Below are positions 26,901-36,223 of a DNA stretch of 64,000 nucleotides, in pieces. Both the position numbers and the translations under genes were made by a program. The notes under the pieces are model-generated. The model did no database searches. It was not told the DNA's origin and worked only from the letters and a program-made list of their open reading frames with translations. The stretch is taken from assembly GCA_937877515.1 (NCBI GenBank), contig CALFIX010000010.1, positions 60,221-124,220 on the forward strand, given 5' to 3'. Position 1 is the stretch's first letter; each line of letters opens with the position of its first letter. The DNA comes from an uncultured Treponema sp. (GTDB lineage Bacteria; Spirochaetota; Spirochaetia; Treponematales; Treponemataceae).

Positions 26901-29900
26901 TCTGCCATTCGTTCTTCATCCATCTTTCTCATAAGCTGCTGTAATTCGCTCATATCAAGAGGTTTTACGTGTGTAAATTTATTTGGGCGAACAATTCCAG
27001 CTTCTTCTCCGTCAACTTTATCGATGAACTCTGTCAGAATATTCTGCAAAGCAGGAAGTTCTTTCCAGTTCTTCATAACCTGTTTTGTATCAATTTCGCC
27101 TTTTGATGTTACAGCAAATTCCTGTTTTGTCTGTGCAAACTGGTCAAAGAAACTTCTAAGACTTGTAATTCCGGCTCTCTGTAAACGTTCACGACCGATG
27201 TAAGAAAGCATTGAATATACTTCTGTCGGACTATTGGTAAATGGTGTAGCGGTCAGCAAGAAAACGTTACGGTCATCATTATGACGCTGAACAAGCTGTG
27301 TCATACCGTACAATTTCAATGCACGTGCAGAAGGCTTTCCGCTAGGAATACCAGAATATTCATTTGATTCACCTTTCTTCTTAGGGCGAGGAACTACCCA
27401 AAGATTCTTGAAGTTATGAGCTTCATCTACGGTGATATGGTCAAAGCCACAATCTTCAAAGAAGTAATATGAAGCGTCTTTTACATGACTTGCAGAACCG
27501 ATAATTCCCTTAATTTTGTCAGAATCCTGTGCATTTTCTCTTTCGCTTCCGTCCATATCAGCACTGAGAAGATTTGCAAAATCCTGATAAAGCTCGTTTT
27601 CACAAGATTCATCAGTAAAGGTGATGTTTTTCAAGGCTTCATAAGTACAAAGGGAAATCGATTTTACAGGAATGTTGAGTTTGTGAGGATTTTCACTATC
27701 AACATATTTACCTACTGATTCCTTGTTGAAGTTATAAAGGTCATTAACCTGAACGTTCGGGAAGAGCTGCTTAATATCGGTGTACCATTTTGAATATACT
27801 TGATTTGGTACAACGATAAGCGGCCGCTGACTTCTTCCTGTCTGAATCTGATTTTTTGTTGCAACAATTCCGGCTGCCGTTTTACCAACACCTACATCAT
27901 AAGCAAGAAGTCCGTTACCTTTGTTACAAAGGAAAGAAATACCTTTAATCTGCTGGTCATAAAGCTTGAATTTAGAATCGCCTTTATATGCACTCATTCC
28001 GTCAACAAAAAGAGGAAGCTTTGAATAGTCAGGAATGATGTAAGAATTAAAGCGGCGGTTATACTCTGCTTCAAGTCTTTTGATTGTTTCAAGTTCAAGA
28101 CCTTCGTGGATATAGCGGTCAAAGAGTTTGTTGGCAACATCAGCACGTGCCTGACGTTTAAGGTCAGCTTCCTTCTTACGTTCAGATTTTTCGGCTTTCT
28201 TTTCTTCTTCGCTCATATCGTATGTTCGCCAGCCACGAACAGCCTGAGCTTTTACAGGTTTACCGTCTATGTAGTCTACAATATCATAGAAGTTAATACC
28301 TTCGCCAAGTTCTTCTCGTGTGATATTTGCGGTTGCGTATTCAATACCACCTCGCCATGCTGAAGTATTTGCAAGAGTTTCATTCTTTGCCCACAAAATG
28401 AAAGCTTCCTGAAGGTTTACATCAACCATGTTTTCACCGTCATACATTGGAATTGTAAATTCCTCTGCAAGTGTTGATTTAAGACCAAAATGGATATGCT
28501 CAATATCAAGGGAAGCTTTCTTTGAAGATTCAAGCAATTCGATATTTTTAGCAAAATCCTTTGCCATTTCTGAGTTTTCGCCATTACGTGCAATTTCTTT
28601 TATGCGAAGCTCTTTCTGTTCTTCGATTTTTGCGTAAATATCGCCAGTTGTGAAAAGAACTTTATATGTCCACTCACCTACATTCTTCTGAACATAGTTT
28701 CCGCTTTCGTGCATATACTGAATATCGCCTGTAGTAAGTTTTTTCAAGTCGATATTCCCCTGCCAGTCTGTAGCTGCCCAGATTGGGAATTCACGCTCGT
28801 CAAAATCACGACCATAAAGGCGAGAGAATTCTTCTGCAGACATTACTTCGCCTTTTGATTTTGTGATATTCCACTTTTCTTTTTTTGCTCGTGGTGATTT
28901 TACTTTTGGAGCTTGTTCTTTGTTATCTGTCTGGGTCAACGAATGTTGATCCTGAACAGATTCTTTAACTGGTTTATCAAGGTAAATATCAAGTAAACGC
29001 TGACGTTTTATTTCATTACAAATATCTTTCCATGAAACCATTTTATCAAACTTTGTTACTTCATCAGTTTCAGGATTTGTAATGTATGCTTCAACTTTGA
29101 TTCCTTTTGAATCGTTTTTGCAATTCATGCTGAATACGCCTTGATATGAACCAACCCAACCATATTCATTTATAAGGAATTTTATACGTTCTTGGTCTTT
29201 GGAATTCTTTTCAAAGAATTCATTGATACGTTCTTTACCACCTTGTGTTATAGCTCCCCTAAAAACAAGATATTCAAGAACATCCTGCTCTGAATGTAAG
29301 TCATACATTTTGTAGTAGTTACTTTTTTGTGCAGCATTTGTTTGTTTTGCAAACCAAAGCTCTGTAAGATGTCGTTTTTCTGAATCATCAACATCATCAA
29401 AAGTAGGGAATGTTTTACCAATTTTTTCTTCAAAAACTTTTCTTGCAGCAATTTTTACAGGTTCTTCTCTTTCGGTAGTCCAAAGAATAAAACTACCAAG
29501 TTTATGGAAGTCCATTGTTTCTATTGCTTCAGAAAATTTCAATGTTTCTTCACGAACTTTGTTAGGGTCATCTGGATAAATTTCTTCTAAGGCTGGTGTA
29601 ATTACTGCATGGTATGCTGCCAAAACATCATTCTTTGAAGAATATTCCATTTTTTGTTTTTCACCATTTTGCCACAATTTAATAATGCTTTTAATTTCTG
29701 AATTAACAGTTTCGTTACCTTCTTCAATGGCAGGAAGATAATATCCTGTAACTTCTTCAAAAATCTCTTTTACAAGCTGTCTTTCTTTGTAGGAAATATT
29801 ATGGTTTGTAGATGATAAATGGTGTCTAAGAGTAACTGTATTACCAAGATTATTTTTATGTATAAATCCTTTTGCTAATTCATGAGAAATAGTATGTGCA

Positions 29901-32900
29901 GATCCTTCTTTATCACTAAAAACTGGTGGAATATCAGATTCGATATATTTCTTGTAAATCTTTTCTTCAAGTTCTTTTATAGCTTTCAGACTTTCTTTGA
30001 TTTCATTCTCTTTTGATTCAACCGACAGCTGTCGGTCGGCAGGGGAAATGTTCTTTTCAAGCTTTGGTAGCATTGAATCAATCTTGTTTAATTCATCCTG
30101 TACTGTAAGACCTTCGTGAACGACAACATACTCTTCTTCCTTGCCGAAGCGGTTTGTACGTGTCTTTACTTCTCCAAGAATCTTTTCTGGATGCTGCTTG
30201 AACCAATTTCCTTCTGAAAGTTTACCAAGCTCTGCAAAAATAACATCTTCTCGCAGGTATTTATCAAGGTCATCCCAATTTTCACCATAAGTTTCATCAA
30301 TACAATGCTCACGGCTTTTCAAGATAATAATATCTGTACCGACTTCTGTTGTTGGGAATGTGCCAACTGGTAAACGGTAAGCATCTACAAGAATACCTTT
30401 AGAAGCAATAATATATTTCTGCTTATCGCTTGCTGTATTTAAGAATCCCGATGGAACTACAAAAGCAAGTAAAGAATTATCATCTTTAAGAGCTTCAAGT
30501 CCCTTTGCAACAAAGTATTCTTCGTAGCGGTCAAACTCTTTACCCTCGCCCAGTCCTTTATACTTATCATTGTATTTGCCATAAGGTGGATTTCCGATAA
30601 CTACATCATATTTTGGCTGCTGATAATCGATAAGTTTAAGACGTTCACCAGCATCAAAGAACTGCTTCTGATATGCTCCCTGAATAACGTTTGCTTCTGG
30701 ATGCAGAATCTTATTGATTCTTGCGGAAATTTCATCAAGTTCGTGCATAGTGAATACATTGCCAGGGCGATTGTTTGCAAACTTACCAACACCAGCACTT
30801 GGTTCAAGAACAGTCTTTGCGTTCGGTGCATAAGCGTCTACAATCTGCCAAACTTTATCTACAAGATTATTTGGAGTATAGAATTCGTTGAGGATTCCGG
30901 CATTTGTGCGATTTACTTCGTTAAGTCCGCCTGCTCCTTCGTACTGAGCAAGAATTGCTTTATCGGCTTCTGTGATTTCAGAATCCGGCTTCTGTAAGAT
31001 TTCTTTACACTGTTCACGGATAGCTTTAATATCTTTTTTTGAAGTAAGCTGTTCAACTTCAACAGGCTTTTTGCCTTTAATCTGTAAGAATTCATTCACA
31101 GCAGATTCGACAGAAGCCTTTTTACCTTCTGCAAGTTCATCAAGTTCTAAATCCTGACGATTATTTACTAAAGCACTTTGCTTGAGTTCTTCATCATTTT
31201 TTAAAGAATTTTTCAAAAATGATATTTTATCTTCTTTTTCTTGTTCAGCTTTTCTTTTTGTTTCAAGGATTTCTTCAAAGCCCTGCTCATCTGTCCAGAT
31301 AGTCCAATTCTTTGAAAGATAGTGTTCCTTTTCTGCTCTTGTTGCTTCATATTCAGATTTGGACATTCCTTCAGGGTCAAAGTTGTCAATGTGGTATCGC
31401 ATTTCAAGAACAGTATCAATGACTTCTGAAATATCTTTTGGAGAAGAAACTGTAAAACCAACATCATCACTCAGAACATTATAATCCTTATCATAGAATA
31501 CATAGTGCCAATCGTTATCTTCAAAAGCAATTGTTAAATACTCCTGCGAATATGGATTGTAGTAGTAGTGTTTCTGCTGACCAAGCGATTCAGAAATAGC
31601 TTCAATGTCATTACCAGTTTCTTTTGCAACGTCTAAAGGTGATTTTACTTCCGGCTGTTCAGCGAACTTTGCATATTCTGGGTACATCTCAGGATGATTT
31701 TTATAGAGCCAACGTTCTACGGTCATTTCCTTTTCTACATGATAGTCAATTTCCATCATGCGAATACTTTTAACTTCGTTAAGGTCGATATATCCCCATT
31801 CTGCAAAAGTATAATCACCGTTAAGACACTGGAAGCCGTATGCTTCACCATTTTTGCCGATTTCTGTTACAAGAGTTTCTGTTCCAGTCGGATGGAAATA
31901 GCGGAGTACGATAGGATGCTGCTCTGCTCCGTCTGTTTCATAAATCTTTGGTGCGTTCTTTACAACTTCTGCAATGTCCTTAATCTTCTGCTTGAAGAAA
32001 TTACCTTCTTCACCATTTGAATAGCGGAGAGTTGTAACGTATTGTGATGTTGGCAAAACAGCCTTAGCAATAGAAATCTCTTCCGGGCTTACTTCAACAT
32101 CTGTACTTTCGTTTTTTTCCTGAGCTTTCTTAAAATCTCTTTCTGCTTCAGGCTCTTCCAGTTTTGCAAGGTCATCCATAATGGCAGCAAGCTTGTTCAT
32201 CTGACTGCCGTCTATTACAGTTTCACCAGAAATCTGTTCGGCAGGATTTTCTTTTTCAGCAGTTTTTGAACTTTCTATAATTTCCTGTTCTTCTTCCTCT
32301 GTAAGTGTGTTTTCACGTTCCCATTCAATTTCTTCATCAAGCTGCTGCTGTTCTTCCTGAATATCAAGAGCATAAGAAAGTCCTTCATCACGGCTGTTTG
32401 CAAGTTCAAATTCCAGCTTTGAAATCTTCTCTTGGTCTTTTCTTCGTTCTTCACGGAGTTCAGCAATTAAGGCTTCAAACTGAGCTGTTTTTTCTCCAAT
32501 GATTTTTTTGGCAATATCTTCTGCAAGAGTTTTTACAACTGTTTCATTTGCCTGATAATCAAGGCTGTTATCAACAACTTCTTCAAGCTCGTGCATACCG
32601 TTATTGTTGTTCTCTTTATTTTGATTAAGTCCATGTGCATCACGATATGCCTGTTTACGCTGTTCACGTTCAAACAATTCTTGTCCGAAAGATTTTTGTT
32701 CCTGTGTAGCAGGATCAAAGAATCTTTTCTGGAAGTTAGAAACAAACTGCTCATTTTTTTCTTTGTTTTTTGCTTCGTTTGTTGCCGGATACCATGCGTT
32801 ATTGTTTCTTGACCAGCGGTAACCGTTTTCTTTCAGGTAATTAACCATTTCTTCAGTAGGTCTACCATTTATAGTTCGTAAATTGTAATATCCGTATGAT

Positions 32901-32923
32901 GATTTAAATATTTCAAGTTTCAT
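23993..32923 (-). CDS. Giant N6-adenine methylase / SNF2 helicase / RadC-JAB polyvalent protein
   Basis: 2976 residues, the largest gene here. Order of parts: an N-terminal charged coiled region; at about 705-715 methylase motif I (LEPSAGVGKFA) and near 777 motif IV NPPYGKY (N6-adenine methylase); a long linker; an SNF2-type helicase with Walker A DVGVGKTAAG near 1677, DEAH box TVDEAHNFKN near 1832 and motif VI QAEGRIWRQGN near 2170; coiled coil; and a C-terminal JAB/RadC-like metallopeptidase domain with VHNHPSGNITASEDD near 2693. This architecture matches the polyvalent anti-restriction proteins (DarB-like) that phages and conjugative elements deliver with their DNA. Likely role: protecting incoming DNA in the recipient. 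It is flanked by ArdC-like genes, consistent with this. An in-frame copy of the dispersed palindrome lies at 30021. No frameshift. Confidence 0.92.
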   Translation of the reverse strand: MKLEIFKSSYGYYNLRTINGRPTEEMVNYLKENGYRWSRNNNAWYPATNEAKNKEKNEQFVSNFQKRFFDPATQEQKSFGQELFEREQRKQAYRDAHGLNQNKENNNNGMHELEEVVDNSLDYQANETVVKTLAEDIAKKIIGEKTAQFEALIAELREERRKDQEKISKLEFELANSRDEGLSYALDIQEEQQQLDEEIEWERENTLTEEEEQEIIESSKTAEKENPAEQISGETVIDGSQMNKLAAIMDDLAKLEEPEAERDFKKAQEKNESTDVEVSPEEISIAKAVLPTSQYVTTLRYSNGEEGNFFKQKIKDIAEVVKNAPKIYETDGAEQHPIVLRYFHPTGTETLVTEIGKNGEAYGFQCLNGDYTFAEWGYIDLNEVKSIRMMEIDYHVEKEMTVERWLYKNHPEMYPEYAKFAEQPEVKSPLDVAKETGNDIEAISESLGQQKHYYYNPYSQEYLTIAFEDNDWHYVFYDKDYNVLSDDVGFTVSSPKDISEVIDTVLEMRYHIDNFDPEGMSKSEYEATRAEKEHYLSKNWTIWTDEQGFEEILETKRKAEQEKEDKISFLKNSLKNDEELKQSALVNNRQDLELDELAEGKKASVESAVNEFLQIKGKKPVEVEQLTSKKDIKAIREQCKEILQKPDSEITEADKAILAQYEGAGGLNEVNRTNAGILNEFYTPNNLVDKVWQIVDAYAPNAKTVLEPSAGVGKFANNRPGNVFTMHELDEISARINKILHPEANVIQGAYQKQFFDAGERLKLIDYQQPKYDVVIGNPPYGKYNDKYKGLGEGKEFDRYEEYFVAKGLEALKDDNSLLAFVVPSGFLNTASDKQKYIIASKGILVDAYRLPVGTFPTTEVGTDIIILKSREHCIDETYGENWDDLDKYLREDVIFAELGKLSEGNWFKQHPEKILGEVKTRTNRFGKEEEYVVVHEGLTVQDELNKIDSMLPKLEKNISPADRQLSVESKENEIKESLKAIKELEEKIYKKYIESDIPPVFSDKEGSAHTISHELAKGFIHKNNLGNTVTLRHHLSSTNHNISYKERQLVKEIFEEVTGYYLPAIEEGNETVNSEIKSIIKLWQNGEKQKMEYSSKNDVLAAYHAVITPALEEIYPDDPNKVREETLKFSEAIETMDFHKLGSFILWTTEREEPVKIAARKVFEEKIGKTFPTFDDVDDSEKRHLTELWFAKQTNAAQKSNYYKMYDLHSEQDVLEYLVFRGAITQGGKERINEFFEKNSKDQERIKFLINEYGWVGSYQGVFSMNCKNDSKGIKVEAYITNPETDEVTKFDKMVSWKDICNEIKRQRLLDIYLDKPVKESVQDQHSLTQTDNKEQAPKVKSPRAKKEKWNITKSKGEVMSAEEFSRLYGRDFDEREFPIWAATDWQGNIDLKKLTTGDIQYMHESGNYVQKNVGEWTYKVLFTTGDIYAKIEEQKELRIKEIARNGENSEMAKDFAKNIELLESSKKASLDIEHIHFGLKSTLAEEFTIPMYDGENMVDVNLQEAFILWAKNETLANTSAWRGGIEYATANITREELGEGINFYDIVDYIDGKPVKAQAVRGWRTYDMSEEEKKAEKSERKKEADLKRQARADVANKLFDRYIHEGLELETIKRLEAEYNRRFNSYIIPDYSKLPLFVDGMSAYKGDSKFKLYDQQIKGISFLCNKGNGLLAYDVGVGKTAAGIVATKNQIQTGRSQRPLIVVPNQVYSKWYTDIKQLFPNVQVNDLYNFNKESVGKYVDSENPHKLNIPVKSISLCTYEALKNITFTDESCENELYQDFANLLSADMDGSERENAQDSDKIKGIIGSASHVKDASYYFFEDCGFDHITVDEAHNFKNLWVVPRPKKKGESNEYSGIPSGKPSARALKLYGMTQLVQRHNDDRNVFLLTATPFTNSPTEVYSMLSYIGRERLQRAGITSLRSFFDQFAQTKQEFAVTSKGEIDTKQVMKNWKELPALQNILTEFIDKVDGEEAGIVRPNKFTHVKPLDMSELQQLMRKMDEERMAEIKEGNSAAVIVAMNNMRLSCVAPALANPDMYEGLELPPLNQLVETSPKLKFVCDAIIDMYQENPEKGQFMYVPLGKESHGIIKDYLVQHGIPKEAVEIINGEVNNTPEKKEKITAKFNNEKDKCKIIIGGRNTAEGIDLNGNSFVMYNCSLGWNPSETIQAEGRIWRQGNLQGHVHIVYPVMNDSIDSVLYQKHDEKRSRVNELWNYKGDSLNVEDINPEDLKLDLIKDPQKKAKLILEEKTKETKAELAKIKLKIKDFDDIVERRKQLTLDFGDAKDSVKYYEEQIEDYKSRELEVPEWIKTDLKRAKKSVEKSEYQKETLNNKLYSWNIQTPEDEEAYIRNLNTQKERCEEKIKNITAQLPEILQKLEIERLEQKVMEYPVAKQREILEADILNNLRPMKEVKYEILTERHNKMLEEKLKAGDITQEEHDLYKKAGYENYEKWLNGEIESLIPEEAKKQEVTQEKVQQKVETPKVENPPVEKPETKAAIKVAVEAIPSQLKNAQQQELFDFDDWFLNPPEKDDDLVVKSPEQPYFNFANDDIHLTPDQLTKAEQKRDEIVLPILNGKESGMYKAFNDFARRGVFDVVGTKIELAELPDGRKTITEAGFQQLHAAMNIYRDKQFETMRYVFINKDTGKIRDQLAITSCMPNLSPLSMNQANQEETFQKLIARAELTDSMIVAVHNHPSGNITASEDDIKSTHKLDEILRTESGKKLFAGHIILDHNSFNVYDPHQAEVIGDERGWATYLDSNYRYSDKDKMLNNDFAFKDISVHSPYDLPALANMINDTNNWNDNFIPVCFANADQKITGVKLYDQSFFNKEADVIRNEFQFAGIEAGAIWAFPVFTEAYRAKLNGADRMLLDEKLKNLIKSNAFTDAVVPVVDTGVSGTSISGTISQICNIEPGQPFFTQADMYMRKPEVHSTWQTKVHPSLIEQARMGTLKVIQDDEEQKFQPQPHLRKAVGMGY
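30021..30036. repeat. Palindrome copy 2 (ACCGACAGCTGTCGGT)
   Basis: Perfect 16-bp palindrome with a GC centre, inside the giant gene, read as part of PADRQLSVE. Confidence 0.85.
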
Positions 32924-32947
32924 TGTGTAATCTCCTTATATCCTTAA

Positions 32948-34150
32948 TTAGTTATAACCATTGCCTTTGTTATGATTTTTGTTTTGAAGCTGCTGGTAAA
33001 GTTTGTCGTATTCATCTGCGAGCTTGTTATAGTCTTTTACGATTGTGTTATAATCGTTAGTAAGTTTGTCATTCTGCTGAACAACCTTTATAAAACCAGC
33101 TTTAAGACCATTTGGAAGGTCACGTTTAACACCGTCTACTTCGATTGATGCTGGTTCATTTGTTGTTGATTTTTCTGGTGCTTGTGGTAATATGTTATGG
33201 GAAGCAATGACAGCTCCCACCTGAGCGTATATGCCGAGAAACTCAGGCGATTTTCCATACTGTGCGATTACCGCATTTATGGATTCTGTCGCTTCCTGTT
33301 TTGTTTGATTGTTATCATAGCCAGTAACAACATATCTACCATTTTTATCTTTACCTATTACAGTTTTTATTCCTTTGTTGTAGACCGCAAAATGCCCGTT
33401 ATCTTCTTTTACTGCTGGTACTTTATCAATGTTATCTATTGCAAGGAATAATACAGCTGATGTTTCCAATTTTGCTTGTTCTTCATTCATCTGAACATTT
33501 TTATTTAAAACACGTTCCCGGATTCTATGGTCAATAAGATGAACAAGACCTTCATTCATTCCACCACGTTTAACACGCACATCACTATCTAAAGCTGGAT
33601 TCTGTCTTGTAATTACTTCACCACTTTCAAGAACATCTGCGAGGTCTGTCATTAAAGATTTGTCTTTTTCAATCTGTGGAATTTCTTGATTCGGTTCTTC
33701 TTCTGCATATTGAATATTGTTTTCTGTATTGATTTTATCAATGATAGGTTTCATAACCTTTTTAATAAAAGGTGTTGTTATAATATCTTTGTAAACATTA
33801 TAAGATTTCCCGAGAGAAGCTTCTTCGTCTTTTACTCTGTTAAGCCAGCAAACACCATCAACATCTAATCTATGCAGAATATTTTTATAATTTCCATAAA
33901 AATCATTTGTATCAACGCTGACTTCAAAATAATTTGTCCCAGTATCATTTTTTATTTTTGCAGTAAATTTATCATCACGAATATGTTTGCCACAAAAAAT
34001 ATACTGTCCGTCTTTTCTAGTAGAAAAACAGTAATTTTTTAAGTTTTCGTTAGTCCAGTCTTTGATAAAATCTTCAACAGAGTTATATGTTTCCGTTGCT
34101 TCTTCTTTACGATTACCATAAAAGACTTTATTATAATATGCTTTTACCAT
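32948..34150 (-). CDS. Accessory protein, possible barnase/RelE-fold nuclease-like domain
   Basis: 400 residues. The N-terminal 120 residues form a mixed alpha/beta region. The centre (about 215-330: GGMNEGLVHLIDHRIRERV, then HFAVYNKGIKTVIGKDKNGR) looks like the small nuclease-fold domains (barnase/EndoU/colicin/RelE group) found in phage and conjugative-element polyvalent proteins; this is a weak resemblance. A C-terminal coiled coil (VVQQNDKLTNDYNTIVKDYN) ends in KGNGYN. It sits 24 bases upstream of the giant protein gene in the same operon. Confidence 0.78.
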   Translation of the reverse strand: MVKAYYNKVFYGNRKEEATETYNSVEDFIKDWTNENLKNYCFSTRKDGQYIFCGKHIRDDKFTAKIKNDTGTNYFEVSVDTNDFYGNYKNILHRLDVDGVCWLNRVKDEEASLGKSYNVYKDIITTPFIKKVMKPIIDKINTENNIQYAEEEPNQEIPQIEKDKSLMTDLADVLESGEVITRQNPALDSDVRVKRGGMNEGLVHLIDHRIRERVLNKNVQMNEEQAKLETSAVLFLAIDNIDKVPAVKEDNGHFAVYNKGIKTVIGKDKNGRYVVTGYDNNQTKQEATESINAVIAQYGKSPEFLGIYAQVGAVIASHNILPQAPEKSTTNEPASIEVDGVKRDLPNGLKAGFIKVVQQNDKLTNDYNTIVKDYNKLADEYDKLYQQLQNKNHNKGNGYN

Positions 34151-34184
34151 TCTGATTTATCTCCTTGTGTTTAACTCGTTTGAT

Positions 34185-35126
34185 TTAATATGACCAGCAG
34201 CCACCACGTTGGTACGGTCTGGTTCTGTTTGCTTCCGCAACTTTCAATTCTTCTATTTTCTTTGCATTCTCCAAGTTGTAGCCTTTAGCAACTGAAATAC
34301 GCTGAAATTCAATTCCTGCGTTCAGTGCCGTACAAAGCATAAGACCTGCTTTATGTGAACTTATGCGGCTTTTATATGCTTTTTCGCAAAAGGCATTTGC
34401 TGACTGATAACATCTTTCTTTCTGGTTTGCCGTTTTTATTTCTGCAAGTTCCGGCTTTCCGATAGAGTTAGAAAGATTGTGAAGATAATGGCAGTTTGTA
34501 ACGAAGGCAAGATTCATTCCGTTTTGATTACTTGCTTCAATTACCTTCTCTTTGATTCTTTTAAGGGAAGCTGAATTATCGTTCTGATTAAGTCTTATGT
34601 TTGTCTGAAACGCCTTGTAATTTTCACTGGTATAAACTTTGTCTACGGCATTAGCTTTTTCATAGTATTTCAGGATTTTTTCACGTGAACGGTCTGTAAG
34701 AGAATCAACGTTGTAAAGGTACTGTTCTTTACTTTTACTTCCGCCTTCTGAAATATATAAATCCTGTTCATTCAGGTGAGTTGAGCCAAAGTATTTTGTA
34801 AGACATAGAACTGGCATTGTTCCCTTTTTGAAATAAAGGTCACCTACTTCTTTCTGCAGCTTATTCAGTTCATCGCCATAAATCCAAAGGTTTGATTTAT
34901 AGCCATTACGACTCGCGATCTGTTCTAAGGCAATAGCATTTTCATTATTAATAATTTTGCCTGTAGACAGTTCGCGAGGTATTTTGTTCAAATCTTTGTT
35001 AAAAAAAGGCAGCGTATTATTTTCTGCATTTGCTTTGAAAGCTTCATAAGTCTGGGTGTAAAAATACTGTTCTGCAGAAAGTCCGCCTTTTTGAAAACCA
35101 TTGAAGTCTGCATAAAAATCGGTCAT
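34185..35126 (-). CDS. ArdC-N-like protein (1)
   Basis: 313 residues. Residues about 28-115 follow the ArdC N-terminal (DUF1738) pattern: a helix, an LPFF position in place of PW, STGKIINNENAIALEQIASR in place of the TGxxYxGxN region, GYKSNLWIYGDEL, then the GxxVxKGE-like segment. ArdC N-domains bind single-stranded DNA and are linked to restriction evasion during conjugation. The remainder is helical with no C-terminal peptidase motif. The end is RPYQRGGCWSY. It is paired with the next ArdC-like gene, 70 bases away. Confidence 0.75.
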   Translation of the reverse strand: MTDFYADFNGFQKGGLSAEQYFYTQTYEAFKANAENNTLPFFNKDLNKIPRELSTGKIINNENAIALEQIASRNGYKSNLWIYGDELNKLQKEVGDLYFKKGTMPVLCLTKYFGSTHLNEQDLYISEGGSKSKEQYLYNVDSLTDRSREKILKYYEKANAVDKVYTSENYKAFQTNIRLNQNDNSASLKRIKEKVIEASNQNGMNLAFVTNCHYLHNLSNSIGKPELAEIKTANQKERCYQSANAFCEKAYKSRISSHKAGLMLCTALNAGIEFQRISVAKGYNLENAKKIEELKVAEANRTRPYQRGGCWSY

Positions 35127-35157
35127 GTTTAAACTTTTTTACTCCTTTTACAGTTAA

Positions 35158-35187
35158 GGGCTATCCACTTCCCCAAGTGAATAGCCC
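35158..35187. other. Intercistronic hairpin between the ArdC-like genes
   Basis: GGGCTATCCACTT and AAGTGAATAGCCC form a 13-bp stem with one C-A mismatch and a CCCC loop (GGGG on the mRNA strand). No T-run. Confidence 0.65.
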
Positions 35188-35196
35188 ATACGAAAA

Positions 35197-35988
35197 TTAG
35201 AAACTTACAGACATTTCTTTTTCAATTTTACGTTCGTGCTTTTTTGCAGGTTGTCTGTTCTGCTGCTGTTCTTTCTTCTGACCGATACCGAGTTCTTTTT
35301 CACGGTTCTTTACAATTTCTGACGCTTTCTTTTCTACGTCAAAAAGAAAATCAGAAACTTTAGGAAGGTCTGGATTTTTTTCGGCATTTGTGCGAACAAG
35401 TTCGTTGTCTGCAATCGCAACGATATTAGCCTTGAACTGTTCAGCAACTTCAGGAGCAACTTCAATTTTTGCACCAGATTTACAAGCGGCAATATATGTT
35501 CCAAGATATTCAACAGGTTCAGCGGAAGTAATTTTGAGTGTATCTTTGGTAAGGTTCTGCTTTGTTTTCAACTGTACTTTTGCTGCAATTTCAGCAAAGT
35601 GTTTTGGATTTTCCATCTGCTCACCAAAGTAATAAGCTGAATGATGAAATTCTCCGTCATTCTTTCCAACAAAGTTGTAGAAGATACCTTTTTCATTTTC
35701 TTTGATTGAATTATTAGTTTTTGTTACAGTTCCGTAAGTTCCGACAAAATTACTTTCATAACCTTTTTCTGCTTTTGTCAGGATAACCGGAATAAGACTG
35801 TTTGCATCCAAAACATATCCAGTGTTAATGTTGTAAATTGGAGAAGCTGAAATCTGACCGTTGTTTGGGATGAAAGGAGCTGTACCGTTTTCGATGCCTG
35901 CTTTGATAAGTTTTGCAGTATGTTTTGGGACATATGCTCCATTCCAATCATTTTTGGAAGGGTTAATTGAATTCTGGGTATCTGCCAT
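35197..35988 (-). CDS. ArdC-N-like protein (2)
   Basis: 263 residues, first gene of the minus-strand accessory block. Residues about 20-110 resemble the ArdC N-domain: KLIKAGIENGTAPFIPNN, YNINTGYVLDANSLIPVIL, GYESNFVGTYGTV, ENEKGIFYNFVGKND. It therefore probably binds single-stranded DNA and acts in restriction evasion. The C-terminus is basic then ends KHERKIEKEMSVSF, similar to the 666-residue protein. The start has AGGAGG then TATCTT before ATG; vapB has the same leader and start context. Confidence 0.78.
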   Translation of the reverse strand: MADTQNSINPSKNDWNGAYVPKHTAKLIKAGIENGTAPFIPNNGQISASPIYNINTGYVLDANSLIPVILTKAEKGYESNFVGTYGTVTKTNNSIKENEKGIFYNFVGKNDGEFHHSAYYFGEQMENPKHFAEIAAKVQLKTKQNLTKDTLKITSAEPVEYLGTYIAACKSGAKIEVAPEVAEQFKANIVAIADNELVRTNAEKNPDLPKVSDFLFDVEKKASEIVKNREKELGIGQKKEQQQNRQPAKKHERKIEKEMSVSF

Positions 35989-36132
35989 AAGATACCTCCT
36001 TTAAATGCAAAGTTTTCAATATCTGCCTTAGGAGTACCAAACAGAAAACACCTTTTTATTTTTGAACGGGTAAAGGTGCGAAAACTATTGCGAAATATAT
36101 TTCCACAAGGAAATAATCAGCCTAAACTGATA

Positions 36133-36190
36133 ACAATATCTTATTATATGTTTTGGGATTTTACAATATCTCATTTTATATTTTGGGATT
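36133..36190. repeat. Two 28-bp direct repeats in a divergent promoter region
   Basis: ACAATATCTTATTATATG-TTTTGGGATT and ACAATATCTCATTTTATA-TTTTGGGATT lie at 36133-36160 and 36163-36190 with a 30-bp period. They occupy the gap between the minus accessory block (start 35988) and the plus gene at 36224. Likely operators for one regulator controlling both directions. The rest of the 36001-36223 gap holds a CACCTTT/AAAGGTG hairpin at 36049-36078. Confidence 0.75.
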
Positions 36191-36223
36191 GTTATTTAAA
36201 AATTTCACTGTTAAAATTAAGTT

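Noticed and set aside
31797..31815. Match to the MITE end (TTCTGCAAAAGTAT)
   Set aside because: It encodes part of DYTFAEWG in the giant protein, with no partner end or target duplication; coincidence of TFAE codons.
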